Source of the DNA: Gnetum montanum
Lineage: Eukaryota; Streptophyta; Gnetopsida; Gnetales; Gnetaceae
Length of the DNA: 55,080 bases
Direction of reading: 5' to 3'
Assembly (NCBI GenBank): GCA_015680685.1
Contig: MNCI01004089.1
Span: forward strand, 211,538 to 266,617
Shown: positions 11,580-21,839 of the stretch, one piece after another
Numbering within the stretch: the first letter of the stretch is position 1
How the letters are laid out: each line of letters opens with the position of its first letter
Position numbers and translations under genes: made by a program
The notes under the pieces: model-generated
Seen by the model: only the letters and a program-made list of their open reading frames with translations
Told to the model about the DNA's origin: nothing
Database searches by the model: none

Positions 11580-12262
11580 CCTAGTCATATAATGAGCTCA
11601 CTAGAATTAATCCAAGGATATGCTAGCACATAATATATATCAACTCCTCCATCAAACCAACAAGGTAGCTGTAGAGATGCTTAAACCCAAAGCTCAAGAA
11701 AATTGTCAAGGAGGAAATTGAAAAACTTCTCAAGTGGATTCATTTACCCCATTTTAGATAGTAATTGGGTTAGCCCATATGTTATTTTTCCAAAGAAAGG
11801 AGAAAAGTGGAGGGTCTACATTGACTTCAAGCTATTAAACATGGCTACTTACAAAGATTACTTTCCATTGCCATTTGTAGACCAAGTGTTGGATACAATC
11901 GTGGGCATTGCTACTATAGTTTTTTAGATGGCTATAGTGGCTATAACCAAATCCAAATTACTCTAGAGAACTAGGCCAAGATAACATTCACAAGTCCCTA
12001 GGGAACTTTTGCATCCTAAAATATGTGCTTTGGCTTGTGCAATGCTCCCATCACATTCCAATGATTGTTCCTCAAAATCTTTCAATAATAAATCAATAGC
12101 AGGGTAGAAGTCTTCATGGAGGACTTCTCTACTTACAGGGTTACCTTTGAGCAAGCCTTAGATCATTTGGAGAAAGTCCATCAATGATGTGTAGAAACTA
12201 ACTTAAGGCTCAATTAGCAAAATAGCTATCTAATGGTCCAAGAATGCATTATTTTTGGGCAC
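11580..12262 (+). pseudogene. Reverse transcriptase of gypsy A, first part
   Basis: Clear Ty3-gypsy RT: SNWVSPYVIFPKKGEKWRVY, then DFKLLNMATYKDYFPLPFVDQVLD, FLDGYSGYNQIQITLEN, KITFTSP and CFGLCNAPITFQ. The catalytic box reads FMEDF in place of YMDDF. FLDGYSGYNQI and the DFSxYR continuation point to the Athila/Tat branch. The text stops at IIFGH, 'LGH' in related elements, exactly where the solo LTR begins. Confidence 0.85.
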
Positions 12263-13282
12263 TGATGAGTGGTGAGGTACCCCTACACTCAACCATACGA
12301 AACGAGCGTAGCACGCATGATCCAATCAAACTTCGTAGTCTAAGTGCCTACACGGCCCATGGAACACTTGGGGTTAATCATTCGTTGTCTTCCCAGACTT
12401 ACTTGTAGTTGTCACGGTGTATGGTTAAGTAAGTCCGAGGTATATGATTTTTATAGTCTTTTATGTTTTATGTCTCCTATGCTAACAAGGTGAAGGGTTG
12501 AGAAACTAAGTACTAATTCTAATAATGACTAAGTCTAAATTAACCTAGCATCAGCATCCATTTCCACTTACTGTACACACCCTGAACCGATGCAACCACG
12601 GCTACCAAATGCTAATCATTGATGGGATCACCGCACGTAACACACATGCTCGAAGTGGTCATACTGAGGCACTTAACTAGGAGGAAAGGGTTGAGAAAGC
12701 TAATCTAGCCTAAGTGCGATGAGCAGCCGATTCCTTGACTAACCGTACACATCTTGGTGCACAACTACCACTAGGATTACCAAGTGTAGATCCTGGATAT
12801 GCCACTGGGTTACCAAGTAGTCACACTAGATGCTCGTAATCAAGTCATACTCATACAACGTTGCGATGAGCAGCCAATTCCTTGACTACCGTACACATCC
12901 TTAGATGCTTGTAATCCAGTCGTACTCATATAGGATTCTAGGAGTTTAAGGATGAGAGAGAAAACAATAAATAAAATCCTATTCCATGCACTGCAAGGTT
13001 TATCCAAGAAGTTCATCTTTATTTTCGTACACAACTTGTGTTCAGGTACAATGTTGCTCGAATAAAGATCCGTTCACTTTAGGACTCCTACTACAGGCAC
13101 ATGGAAAATATTCTATCTCTGGAGTGATCAAATTGCCAGAGTTTTCCTACTTCTAGCCCAGGATGAGGAAACAAGGGAGAGCCACCTCTTATTTATAGAT
13201 ATGGTGGCAGACTGTGATATCGTGTACACGATATCGTAGGGGATGACACGATATCACGGCTCATGCCAATCGCGTCTCATCA
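12263..13282 (-). mobile_element. Young solo LTR of the gypsy A/B family, inserted in gypsy A RT
   Basis: 1,020 bp with terminal inverted heptamers TGATGAG/CTCATCA. It is flanked by GGCAC (left) and AGCAT (right), a 5-bp target duplication with two transition differences. The reading frame of the RT is interrupted at the left edge and resumes at the right edge (GINVDLEKV). There is no internal region or primer site, so it is a solo LTR left by LTR-LTR recombination. Its 3' end (left side here) matches 1-298. On the minus strand it carries two palindromes, then TATAAATA (13,197-13,190). It keeps many CpGs, so it is younger than its surroundings. Confidence 0.85.
13216..13255. promoter_or_regulatory. 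Paired palindromes in the solo LTR U3
   Basis: GATATCGTGTACACGATATC (13,216-13,235) is a perfect 20-bp palindrome. A second GATATC-centred site flanked by CAC/GTG-type bases lies at about 13,248-13,257. Centres are 27 bp apart, upstream of the minus-strand TATA box. Confidence 0.65.
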
Positions 13283-13960
13283 AGCATCAAATTTTGACCA
13301 AAGGGATCAATGTAGACTTAGAAAAAGTAAGGTTCATTCAATGAATCACTAGACAACTAGAGACTATGAAAGACATGAGGTCATTTCTTAGACACACTAG
13401 TTACTATAGGCATTTCATCGAGAAATTCTCGAAGATCACTAAGTCATTATTAGAGCTCATAAAGAAAGATGCATCATTCGTTTGGACCAAGGAATGTGGA
13501 CATGCATTCCAACAACTCAAGTAGAAGCTAGTAGAGACTCTAATTCTATGAGCTCCTAATTGATCTAGACCATTCCACATCATGAAAAATGCATCAAACT
13601 ATGCCTTGAGAGTTGTACTTACATAGATGGATGATCAAGAACATCCATACTACATACACTATACAAGTAGAAGCATTGTGGTTGCACATCTTAACTACAT
13701 CATCATTGAAAAAGAACTTATGGCAATGGTGTCTGCATTAGAAAAATTTAGGCACTATGTGATTGGATACAAATTTTTTATGCACACTGATCACCATGTC
13801 ATCTGGTTCCTAATGAATAAGCTAATTGTGAGCCCTTGTATCATATGATGGTTGGTGATCCTTTAATATTTTGATCTCACAATGGTGGACTAAAAGGAAA
13901 CCAAGAATGTGGTAGTTGACCACTTGTCTCAGTTATGATGGGATAGCAAGGAGGAAGAGA
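13283..13960 (+). pseudogene. RT end and RNase H of gypsy A, after the solo LTR
   Basis: The RT resumes as GINVDLEKV and continues through a damaged RT thumb. RNase H reads YYIHYTSRSIVVAHLNYIII and EKELMAMVSALEKFRHYVIG, then KFFMHTDHHVIWFLMNK. NVVVDHLSQL (about 13,909) matches the N-x-x-A-D-x-L-S-R end of gypsy RNase H with Ala changed to Val. It is broken by TAG and frameshifts. Confidence 0.8.
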
Positions 13961-14159
13961 GTTCATTGTTAGATCAATTTCTTGATGAGCTCCTTTTCAC
14001 TAGTGTTATTCATGAACAACATCCCAAAGGAGTGAACTAGTACAGCAACATCCTCTCCTATCTACTCACATAGGAGATGCCACAAGAGTGGGACCACAAG
14101 AATAAACAATAGTTTCTTTACTAGGTTAAGCACTTTATGGAAAACAACATCAACCTATA

Positions 14160-15340
14160 CAAGGTTGGCGTGAATGGCTTGATCTGATGGTGTGTCCCTA
14201 ATGTAGACCAACTTTGAGTTCTAGAGGATACACATGAAGGTTCTTATGATGGCCATTATGCTGGGAGGTGAACAACCATTAAAATCCTCATGACAAGATA
14301 TTATTAGCCTACAATCTTTAAGGATGCTCATTAATTCTTTTGCTCCTATGATAGATGCCAACATGATGGAGGGATGATTGTGTGTATGGAAGGGCCTTAA
14401 TAGTGGATCCACCCATTGGAGCCTTTTGATCCTTGGGGGATCAATTTCATGGGGTCCATCACTCCTATGTCAAATGGAAAGGCCTACATTATTATCGCTA
14501 TTAACTACTACATGAAATGAGCTGAAGCTGTAGCTATAATCAGTTGTTCATCATCTATGATGGCCTAGTTTATACAAAAAATGATGTAATTAGGTTTGAT
14601 GTGCCATAGGCACTTATTTCTAACAATCAAACATATTTTACAAGTGCCACTTGGGGATTGTACATAAATTAACAACTGAATACCACCCCCAAGCTAACAA
14701 TCAAGTTGAGGTCATCAATAGGGAAATAACCAAAATACTAACCTGCACTATTAGTAAATATAGGAAGGAATAGACCAAAAAACTTAATGATGTCCTATGG
14801 GCTTATCATTCAACATGAATACTTCCTATTGGGTACTCTCCCGATAAGTTACTATACAAAAAATTTCCAACACTTCTCATCCAAGATGAACTCTGTACAA
14901 CCACATGTGACCTTGACTTGGACCTGAGTCTAGCCTGAAAAGAAATATTAACGAATCTCAACATGCTAGATGAGAATTGATTAGTGGCCCTATCATCCAA
15001 TGAAGTGTACAAGGCACATACAAAGCCATGACCTTAGGATTAGAAAAGTAAAGTTTCAACCAAGTGATAAGGTGCTATACTTGAATCCCATAAATGTATC
15101 ACAACAATATGGGAGGGCCCTTACATTATCAAAGAAACCTTTCCATCTAGGGCCATGATGATCTACTACCTCGATAGCCAAAATTATAGATTATTAGTCA
15201 ACACCCAGAAACTCAAGCCTTTCCATGAACCACAAGCAACCAATGGGAATAATGCCTCAACCGATGACCAAGCACACTTGATCTTTCAGATCTCCCTCTT
15301 CCAAATAAGTCATGGGGGAGATGGCCATACATGTTGATAT
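14160..15340 (+). pseudogene. Integrase of gypsy A
   Basis: The zinc-binding part reads CVPNVDQL, then HEGSYDGHYAG and RYYWPTIFKDAH. The core follows with FDPWGINFMGSITPMSNGKAYIII at about 14,428-14,500; the first catalytic Asp position (usually IDFMG) is Asn. The C-terminal end (about 15,100-15,340) mirrors the inverted copy at 16,060-16,290. Many stops are present. Confidence 0.75.
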
Positions 15341-15483
15341 TTTACAAAGTGACTCCTTGATTTTTAACTTTTTATTTTACACTATTTTTAGCACATTTTC
15401 CATTTTCTCGAGTCTTTTACAATTTTTTCTATATTTTGCTTTATTTGAATTTTTCATATAGTTCTTCTTTTTTCTTTATTTCC
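15341..15483 (+). mobile_element. 3' tail of gypsy A up to the tail-to-tail junction
   Basis: T-rich sequence that matches, in inverted orientation, the sequence following integrase in gypsy B (about 15,920-16,050). No 3' LTR of gypsy A follows. The element ends at the junction near 15,484. Confidence 0.55.
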
Positions 15484-16060
15484 ATTAGAATTTGGTGTTA
15501 ACTATAGCTACTGATTGATCGTGGTTTGTAACTTCATTGATTATGAAAATGATTGGATTTCTTCTTAGAATTTTGACATTTCCTAATGGGACATTGATTC
15601 TTTTCATGATAATAGGCAGTGGACCCACATCATCCACCACTCCACATAACCCTATGGTGTCTTCTTGTTTGGAAATATGAGGTTCCTTCTTAATCAAAAC
15701 TAATAATGAACTTGTGACCTTGGTACTTTCCAAATTTGGAAAAAATTAAGTGGATTAACAAGGATGTGACTTCAAGGAGATTTGTCACTTTTGTACCTAC
15801 CTTTCATCTGGGGTTTCATGAGCATTTCCATGGATTTCTCACCAGCCCTACATCAACCAATAAACAAGAAGCAATGTATTTCCATGGATTTCTCACCATC
15901 CCTACATAAGAAAAACTCAAACCAAAATAAAATAAAGTAAAATATAAAACAAAATGTAAAAATATGCAAGAAAGTTAAAATGTATTAAAGATGGTGTAAA
16001 ACAAAAAATGGTGAAAATAAGAAAAAATGAAAAACTAAGGAGCCACCTTGTATGATCTAG
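15484..16060 (-). mobile_element. Region downstream of integrase in gypsy B
   Basis: Minus-strand continuation of gypsy B after integrase. A stretch of 82 codons at 15,733-15,485 is open but I do not recognise its product. It could be the remnant of an extra ORF such as those found after pol in some Tat/Athila elements, or chance. The element has no 3' LTR; it is cut at about 15,484 where gypsy A begins. Confidence 0.45.
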
Positions 16061-16486
16061 CATGGATGCCCATCTTCCCCATGACTAAGTTGGAAGGAGG
16101 ACATCCAAAAAATTGAGCATGCTTGTCCATCTATTAAGGTGTTCTAGTCATAGGCTCTCTTAGGCTCATGGAAAGGTTTAATTTGTTGCATGTTGATAAG
16201 TAGTTTCTTATTTGGATTTTTAGGTTTGTATGTCAACATGGCCCCAAAAGAAAAGGTTTCATAAATGGTGTAAGGTCCTTCCCAAAACTATTGGAACTTA
16301 GCTTTTCATGGCACATGTGTGGGGCTTCAATAAAGGACCTTGGCTCCTAACTAAAACTTTACCTTACTTATTTTGAGGTCATGGAATTGCTTGTTAAATT
16401 CCTTGTGCACTTCATTCAAGGATAGGGCCACTAAGTGATTCTCATCTAGCACATTGATGTTTATCTTTCCTTTTGTGATAGGCTTA

Positions 16487-16519
<33 letters not shown>

Positions 16520-17285
16520 CATAAGGCATTCAATGTGTATGGTGCTCAAACTGAATAGGAAGATTTGGCAATTTTTCTTACACAAGCTCATAGGGAGAGT
16601 AGCCTATAGGGAGTTTCTAGGTTGAGTGGTAGGTCCAAAAGGCATCATTAACTTTAGTGCTATAGTCTCTCCTATATTCGCTAACTATTCTTGTTAAGAT
16701 CTTAGTGATCTCCCTATTGGAAACCTCAACTTGATCGTTGGCTTGGGGGTGATAAGGTGTTGTTAATTTACATTCTATCCATAAGTTTTGCATGAGTTCT
16801 AGAAAGGTGGTGAATATAAAATGAGTACCATTATCAGAAATCAATGCATGTGGCACCCCAAACCTATTTATAACATTTTTTTGTACAACCCAAGTAATTG
16901 TAGAAGATGTACAGTTAGTGACAGCCACTACTTCTACCCATTTCTTACAATAGTCAACAACGACTATGATGTACACCTTTCCATTTGACATGGATGTGAT
17001 GGAATCCATGAAGTTAATGCAAAAAATTCCAAAGGGTTCCAATGGTTGAATCCACTATTGAGGTTCCTCCATACAAATGGTCATCCCACTGTCACGTTGG
17101 TAGCAATCATAAGAGTAAACAAATTGGTGGATGTCCTTTGAAAAGTGTTGGCCAATAATACCTTGCCATTAGGATATTAATGACTATATGTCTTTCAACA
17201 TAGTGGCCCCTACAAGAGCCCTCATGAGCATCTTGGAGAACATGTAGTTTATCAACATTAGGAACACACCAATGAAGGGGGAGGA
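16061..17285 (-). pseudogene. Integrase of gypsy B
   Basis: Zinc-binding part: CVPNVDKLHVL, HEGSCRGHYVERH, MARYYWPTLFK. The core is open for 141 codons (17,042-16,617) and reads FCINFMDSITSMSNGKVYII, SDNGTHF and QVEVSNREI. The second catalytic Asp (DNG) and the Glu (EVSNRE) are present; the first Asp position is Asn. The C-terminal part extends to about 16,061. A GGTCAA hexamer array (16,487-16,521) interrupts it. Confidence 0.8.
16487..16521. repeat. (GGTCAA)n microsatellite
   Basis: Six near-perfect GGTCAA units inside the 3' part of the gypsy B integrase, most likely replication slippage. Confidence 0.9.
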
Positions 17286-17348
17286 ACATAGTTGATTGGA
17301 TGTATGCTCAAACAAGGATGGAGAATCAACCCTATGAGAAGAAGCCAT
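17286..17348 (-). pseudogene. First codons of gypsy B gag, joined to integrase by deletion
   Basis: The minus-strand ATG at 17,348 starts MASSHRVDSPSLFEHTSN, parallel to the gypsy A gag start MNSSHKEDSLPSF. After about 20 codons the text changes directly to the integrase zinc-binding region. The whole of gag, protease, RT and RNase H (several kilobases in gypsy A) is missing. A short (ATT)n run lies in the leader at about 17,385-17,409. Confidence 0.7.
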
Positions 17349-17380
17349 TTTAGCTTTGAAAAGGAAAATAGTGTGCTTGT

Positions 17381-17411
<31 letters not shown>

Positions 17412-17487
17412 GATTTCAACTTTAAGATTCATTACAACATCCCTAAATAATTGCACTAAGTCATAGATAGCACACATAGCAAACTAA

Positions 17488-17508
17488 AGTCCCCAACAAC
17501 AGCAACAA
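17488..17508 (-). other. Primer-binding site of gypsy B (tRNA-Asp type)
   Basis: On the minus strand TTGTTGCTGTTGTTGGGGAC abuts the LTR. It matches TTGGCGCCGTTGCCGGGGAC except at a handful of positions, nearly all C-to-T, a clear deamination footprint. Confidence 0.75.
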
Positions 17509-18345
17509 TGATGATCAGTTAGTCCCTATGCCCAATCATTTGAATTACTAGTGTTTACTAAGCAATCTAGTTGAGTTCTATAGACTTTAGCTCTCCAAGT
17601 ACACTGGGTCTAGGACGTGAATATCAAGGTTGTGATCATTGTCTTCCCAGTCTCACATGTGAAATCCAAAGGTATGGTTAACTGTCACTAAGGCATATGA
17701 TTTTTATCATTTTGTCTTTTTCACTAGATTCACCAACGTGTTGGAAATAAAGTAAATTTGATATTTAATTAATATAATTAATCTAATAACTAGCTAACAC
17801 TTAACTAATCCTACCATAAGCATCCGTTCCCACTTTCTTTAGACATCCTGAACACATTGCAACACTACTAAGCTACCAAGCGTTAGGCATTATTGGGATT
17901 ACTAGGCATAATGTATGCTTGAAGTGGTCATACTTATTTTCATCATTTAATCAATATTAATTACTTAATTAAAATTCATTAAATTCAAATGCATGAATAA
18001 TAAATGCATAAGAAAACATTAATCTATTCCAAGTGCTACAAGGTTTAATCAGAGAAGCTTGTCTTTATTTTCATTCACATTGAGGTGCTTAGGAACATCA
18101 ATGCTTGAATAAAGATCTATACACTTCTTGACTCCTACTACAAGAACTTAAAAAATATTCTAAGTCTAGAGAAAAAAAACTGCAAGATCTTCACTACAAC
18201 TAATGAAAGAATTTCCATAAATGCAGTGGATAGCCACACATTTATAGGCAATGACAGGATGCCATGTTGACAGGTACCCATCAACATAGGAAACCCTACA
18301 TTGACAAGATCCTATCAATGCAACCCAAAAATGCATGATTCATCA
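17509..18345 (-). mobile_element. 5' LTR of gypsy element B
   Basis: 837 bp, on the minus strand starting TGATGAATCA (18,345) and ending TGATCATCA next to the primer site. It pairs with the gypsy A LTR in inverted orientation. The U3 carries two imperfect palindromes (18,299-18,320 and 18,265-18,286), then CCTATAAATG at about 18,245. Flanking bases give no matching target duplication with the left side of gypsy A. Confidence 0.8.
18265..18320. promoter_or_regulatory. Paired palindromes in the gypsy B LTR U3
   Basis: 18,265-18,286 has arms TGTTGA/TCAACA around GGTACC. 18,299-18,320 has arms CATTGA/TCAATG around GATC. Centres are 34 bp apart, the same spacing as in the gypsy A LTR, and sit just upstream of the TATA box. 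Confidence 0.6.
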
Positions 18346-18911
18346 CTATGATAATTAGAAAATATGGACATAAAGAGACTTTATTAAGACAAGATTGAAA
18401 GGTGAAGACACACTAAAAGTTCTTATTATATGGCAATACTTAAATATGTATAAAAGAGCATAAAATCATGATACACATTCATACTTACTAATATTCTAAA
18501 CTAATGTGTGGATCATATATACCATTTTGTGTAAGTAGGCGTTGTGCTACGAACCCTGCATTACCTTGCTTCAAAGAAAAAAATATTCTAAACTACTAAA
18601 TTATATGAGCATCATGCAAAAAATAATTGAATCTAGAGCATAATAAAAATTAATTTGGATTTGAATTTAACTTTTGCTAAAGTCCATTAACAATGAAAAA
18701 TACATATTTTAAAAATAAAATTTTAATGCATGATAAAGGATTAGATTTTATTCTCCTTAGTTTTTGTGATTTTATTTCTATTAATTTTTTTAATGGATTC
18801 AACCAACCCTGATGATTTTTGATGTAAAGCAAATAGTTTCCATCTGGATTTAACTTTGGCTTAAACTATTCAAAATCATAAAGTGTTGAAAAAATTTACT
18901 AAATAATAAGG

Positions 18912-18975
18912 TATTAGCTTAGTAGTAAATATCTTGACTTGCTAACCTCATGTAAAGGGTTCGATTCCAATGAAC
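18912..18975 (+). repeat. SINE-like tRNA-derived head 1
   Basis: A-box-like TTAGCTTAGTAGTAAA and a perfect B-box GGTTCGATTCC stand 31 bases apart, the internal Pol III promoter layout of tRNA-derived SINEs. The text between (CTTGACTTGCTAACCTCA) is typical of plant SINE 5' regions. No acceptor-stem pairing or full cloverleaf was seen, so it is not called a tRNA gene. Confidence 0.55.
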
Positions 18976-19135
18976 AATACTAAATTATAATTAAAAAAGA
19001 AAGAACTCCATAAAATGAATTCTTAAACAAATGTTACATTACAATGTCAAGAAACATCAATTGCAAGTATAGGCTTTATGTTTGATGTTAACCATTACAA
19101 TTTATGAGTTTAGGCCTTGAGTTTAACAATGAGAT

Positions 19136-19197
19136 GTTAGCCTAGTGGTAAAACTCTTGATTTGATAACTCTAAGTCATAGGTTCAATTTTGGTAGG
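19136..19197 (+). repeat. SINE-like tRNA-derived head 2
   Basis: A-box GTTAGCCTAGTGGTAAAA and a decayed B-box GGTTCAATTTT. The next bases (GGCAATGCTAAGTTATAA) resemble those after head 1 (CAATACTAAATTATAA), so both come from one family or a duplication with a 222-bp step. Confidence 0.55.
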
Positions 19198-19357
19198 CAA
19201 TGCTAAGTTATAAAGTTCTAATTAGAATATATATATTGAGGTGTACTTATATTACAATTATTTCAATTTTCCAAAACCACCTCATAAACCTTGAGCTTGA
19301 TATATAAGAAATAAGTAATCTTATTTTAGTTTTCCAACACCTCATAGGCCTTGAGTT

Positions 19358-20191
19358 TGATATGTAAGAATTAAGTAATCTTACCCAGGTAAATTAAGAA
19401 AATAAGAGATAAAGAACATTAGGAGAGAAGAAGTAGACAAATTGGATTGAATTTTTGGATGAATGGATTTTGCTTTACTAGGTTTCACAAAGATTAGTTG
19501 TAACATGGCTCAGTTATGGGCAACCAACTGTGTACCCAGTAAGCTCCACTAGGTCTTTTCTGTACTTGCACATGGACGATATCAACTATTCTTTGACAAA
19601 ACCATTTTCTTAGTCTTGCAATTTAAAGTTAAAAAATAAATATAATACAATGTTATATTTTTTAAAATGAATATGATAATTAAAAGCTTCTATTCACTTA
19701 TAATCTCTTTCTAAAATCATGTTTGTTAAATATTTTTAAAAATTAAGTTAGCAACTAAAAGGATAATTTTACAAGGAAACTTAATATGTAAGAATTAAGT
19801 AATCTAGCTAAATTAAGAAAATAAAAGATAAAGAAAATTAGGAGGAAACAAGTGGACGAATTGGATTGAATTTTTGGATGAATGGATTTTGCTTTGCATG
19901 GTTTCATAGAGCTCAGCTATAGAGATGAACTCCATACCTAGTAAGCTCCACTAGGTCTTTTCCATACTTGCACGTGACTAATAACAATTGATCTTTGACA
20001 AAACCATTTCCATACAGTCTTGCAATTTAAAGGTAAAAAATAAATATAATATGATGCTATATTTTTTAAGATGAGTATGATAACTAAAAGAGTCTATTCA
20101 CTTATAATCTCTTTCTAAAATTATTTTTGTTAAATATTTCAAAAAATGAAGTTAGCAACTTAAAGGATGATTTCATAAGGAAACTTAATGG
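19358..20191. repeat. Tandem duplication of a roughly 420-bp unit
   Basis: Copy 1 (19,358-19,783) and copy 2 (19,784-20,191) both start ATATGTAAGAATTAAGTAAT and end AAGGAAACTTAAT. In between they share ATTGGATTGAATTTTTGGAT and CTCCACTAGGTCTTTTC. They differ by scattered substitutions and small indels. No coding content was seen. Confidence 0.85.
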
Positions 20192-20516
20192 TCATTAGTC
20201 ATCACTATATTCTATATAATTAGTAAAGTATGAACAGAAACTAGTGGATGGGTCAAAATTACCAATTATATTGGCACTATAATCAAAAAAACATTGAAGA
20301 TGGGAATTACGTTTTTATACAATGTCAAACATCTAAATAATAAACTTAAAATAGTATGTTTGTAGATCATTTAATAATATTCTCTCAATGATACTATAAA
20401 TTTATTAAATCTCTTGCAAATCTTTCTTAGAGCCTTGTAAGTAATGTTACCAAAACTCTTTCAAGATACACATCTATTGAAATTGCATAACTACCTTGGA
20501 TAGATATGTAAGGTGG

Positions 20517-20978
20517 TTAAAGATAAATCTACCTTAATTTTTCCACTGTGATTTGCTCCATCATTATTTCCTACCATAGTCTAATTTTTCTATTTTTTAT
20601 TTAGTCAACCATTCAATCCACAAATTTCTTTTGTAAGCTTTGCCAAATCCTTTGCCAAATATAAATATCACCGTTCCTTTTATTTTTGGTTTATTTTTTT
20701 AATTCATGGTAATATAAAAGCAGCTCAAAGGCACCATCCTTAGAGGAACAATTGCCAATGCATAAACTTGATAATAATCTCCTACAAATTGTAAATTTTC
20801 CCTGAGCTTCAATCTTTTGAAGCTATGATGCTGCTAATAGTTCAGGAATTGATTTTTTGCTAGGGTTTTTCACCTTCAAGGTTTTCCTAGAGAAACTTTG
20901 TATCTTTTCATTTTTTGCAATATTCTTCATTTTATCAAAAAATTTAATACCATTGTGTGAGAGAGAGACTGGAATAAT
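20517..20978 (+). mobile_element. 5' LTR of copia element 2
   Basis: Matches 31,639-32,076 over its length (GGTGGTTAAAGATAAATCTA at the start, GTGTGAGAGAGA near the end). It is about 460 bp, starting TGTAAGGTGG. A TATA-like AATATAAAAGCAGC lies at about 20,710. The left flank AGATA matches AGACA after the other LTR, a target duplication with one C/T difference. Confidence 0.75.
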
Positions 20979-21049
20979 AATTGGTAAACTAGGTTCCACA
21001 CACAATGATTATTTTTTCCAAGTAATTGAAGTGGAAAATCATGATAAAA

Positions 21050-21760
21050 TCTTCATCCAAATATGATATTAAAAAGTTTAATGGATCTAATTATAAGTTA
21101 TGGAAGATCAAGATAGAGGTTCTCCAAGTTGAATGGACCAACAAGTGCAATTTCAAGAGTGAAGTTCGATAAATGTCTAATGAAGATTGGAAAAAGCTAA
21201 ACCTTAAAGCAATAAGTATAATTCATATATATTTTTCAAATTCGATATTATTTAATATTTCCAATGTTTCTTTGCTCAAGATTTATGGAATAGACTACTA
21301 GCTTTATATAAAAAAAATCCCTAACCAATAAGTTATTCTTGAAGAAAATATTATATTAATGTAAAATGGTTGAAGGCATAGCCATTGTAGAGTACTTGAA
21401 TATCTCTAATATATTGATCCATCAATTACAATCTATGGGAATGGAAATGGATGAGCAATATTAATGCATCATACTTCTCAATACGCTTTTAGATTCATGG
21501 GAGACATTTGTGATGGTTGTAACTAATAAATCTACCATCTTTATTTTTGATAACATTTTTGATAACTTATTATTTGAGAAAGCAAGAAGGAAAACTTCTA
21601 ATCTTTCTCAAAATGATGTATTGCTTTTTGAAAATGATGCAAAGCCAAAATTTGTTAAGAAATCTCAATTTAAGAATAAGACTCAATTTCTAAAGAGGGC
21701 ATCTAAATGTTGGAATTGTGGTAAAGTTGGTCTTATAAAGAAAGATTAGAAAGCTCCTTA
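21050..21760 (+). pseudogene. Decayed gag of copia element 2
   Basis: Starts with the copia gag pattern KKFNGSNYKLWKIKIEVLQ (about 21,072). It continues through a short open segment (21,510-21,749) ending in a zinc knuckle that reads CWNCGKVGLIKKD then a stop; the His and last Cys of the CCHC box are lost. A damaged primer-site-like ATTGGTAAACTAGG follows the LTR at about 20,980. Confidence 0.75.
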
Positions 21761-21839
21761 TAAAGAGGGTAAGTTTATAGAAAATAATTTATCAAAAATG
21801 ATAAAGCCCCTTCTACTCAAGAGGGAGATTCGTATGTTT

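Larger units (their letters stand above)
18346..20516. other. Intergenic AT-rich region with SINE-like heads and tandem duplication
   Basis: No protein-coding remnant was readable. It holds two tRNA-like heads (18,912 and 19,136), a short 60-bp duplication (about 19,275-19,380) and a 420-bp tandem duplication (19,358-20,191), each listed or described separately. The remainder is plain AT-rich sequence. Confidence 0.6.

Noticed and set aside
16487-16521. GGTCAA array as regulatory operator or CRISPR-like repeat
   Set aside because: A simple hexanucleotide without spacers inside a dead integrase; slippage explains it.
7119-18345. Self-integration (autointegration) of a single gypsy cDNA as the origin of the inverted pair
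   Set aside because: The two halves differ too much in their integrase text and LTRs to come from one cDNA, and outer flanks show no matching target duplication.
18912-19197. Functional tRNA genes
   Set aside because: Box A/B text is present but no acceptor stem or cloverleaf can be built; SINE-like heads fit better.
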